From positions 1-6,924 of the forward strand of contig JAUIMD010000104.1 in the NCBI GenBank assembly GCA_030433225.1: DNA of 6,924 nucleotides, given 5' to 3'. The notes beneath the pieces are model-generated. The model worked only from the letters and a program-made list of their open reading frames with translations. It ran no database searches and had not been told where the DNA came from. The position numbers and the translations under genes are program-made. Positions 6,514-6,924 of the stretch are shown here, in pieces (position 1 is the first letter of the stretch; each line of letters opens with the position of its first letter). Origin of the DNA: Bacteroidia bacterium (GTDB lineage: Bacteria; Bacteroidota; Bacteroidia; Bacteroidales; UBA5342).

Positions 6514-6924
6514 TAAGCTGGTTTATAAAAAAAGTAAAACACTTTACCTAGGTGTTTTATTCCTAGCACTAACATTTTTTCAATGTACATATGATGTTGA
6601 AAGGTCAGATACCTTAAGTGAAACTGATGACGAAAAAGTTGAAGAGGAAGTTCTGGAATATATTCCTGTAGAACAGGATACCTCACACACCGAAATTTCA
6701 ATCAATATTGATTCAACGGAGATGACTTTAAATTTAGCGCACTTCAGTGTAAACGATAGTATGTTGCAAAACACTTCAGTTTCTACATACGGTACAACAG
6801 TTACACATATCACTACTTACAGCCATAATTATGCGGCTCTTGTTGAGCTTAGAAATGAAACGAATGAACTTACTTTCTCCACTCTTGTTGAGAAGTCTAT
6901 TTTTGAAGAATGCATTTCAGACTC
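6497..6924 (+). CDS. Predicted lipoprotein, 3' end outside the window
   Basis: An open frame of 142 whole codons begins with ATGATG at 6497 and runs unbroken to the right edge. The N-terminus has a basic region (K11 K12 S K14), a hydrophobic core (LYLGVLFLALTFF, 16-28) and Cys30 in FFQC. That lipobox is loose at -3 and -1 but acceptable for Bacteroidota. The mature N-terminus is strongly acidic (TYDVERSDTLSETDDEKVEEEV), and the rest is Ser/Thr-rich with a beta-strand pattern. I recognise no domain. The start codon lies inside the end of the preceding gene (17-base overlap, different frame), suggesting translational coupling with that gene or its tail. In-frame starts at 6500 (ATG) or 6494 (TTG) change only a residue or so. 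DNA here is visibly richer in A and T than gcvP. Confidence 0.65.
   Translation, partial: MMILYNKLVYKKSKTLYLGVLFLALTFFQCTYDVERSDTLSETDDEKVEEEVLEYIPVEQDTSHTEISINIDSTEMTLNLAHFSVNDSMLQNTSVSTYGTTVTHITTYSHNYAALVELRNETNELTFSTLVEKSIFEECISD

Noticed and set aside
6390..6813. Minus-strand open frames opposite the ppiD tail and the second lipoprotein
   Set aside because: The + strand offers a lipoprotein signal and an overlapping start; the minus-strand translations show no domain or signal peptide.

Overview
The window looks like chromosomal DNA from a member of the phylum Bacteroidota, probably near the Bacteroidales/Marinilabiliales. The evidence is the Bacteroidetes-type start of the PpiD-like foldase, lipoprotein signal peptides followed by acidic residues, one good match to the Bacteroidetes promoter consensus (TAnnTTTG at -7), and the absence of clear Shine-Dalgarno sequences at most starts. 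The lineage is an inference from protein resemblance only; no search was run.

Layout, left to right. (1) A complete 6-phosphogluconolactonase gene (pgl, + strand, 25-795) ends in a hairpin that appears to serve as a shared, two-way terminator with the convergent gene beyond it. (2) A minus-strand block follows: a 69-residue Zn-ribbon protein (833-1042), a small lipoprotein with a beta-sandwich-like pattern (1128-1520), and, beyond a clear intrinsic terminator (1651-1698), a full-length glycine dehydrogenase P-protein gene (gcvP, 1721-4576). (3) After a 215-bp divergent intergenic region come a + strand gene for a membrane-anchored periplasmic peptidyl-prolyl isomerase of the PpiD/SurA type (4792-6513) and, overlapping its end by 17 bp, the start of a second lipoprotein gene that runs off the right edge (6497-6924).

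The genes are mostly housekeeping: the oxidative pentose phosphate pathway (pgl), glycine cleavage/one-carbon metabolism (gcvP) and envelope protein folding (ppiD-like). There is no sign of a mobile element, CRISPR array, tRNA or rRNA.

The one strikingly odd feature is the ppiD-like gene. It matches the family through the parvulin domain up to about residue 448, then lacks the usual C-terminal region of roughly 250 residues. In its place, in frame, are about 125 residues that do not resemble PpiD and end in two predicted membrane helices. The charge distribution of these helices conflicts with a periplasmic parvulin domain in front of them. This may be a real gene fusion or deletion scar, or an assembly chimera; I found no decisive evidence either way. 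I found no convincing new multi-gene system in the window.
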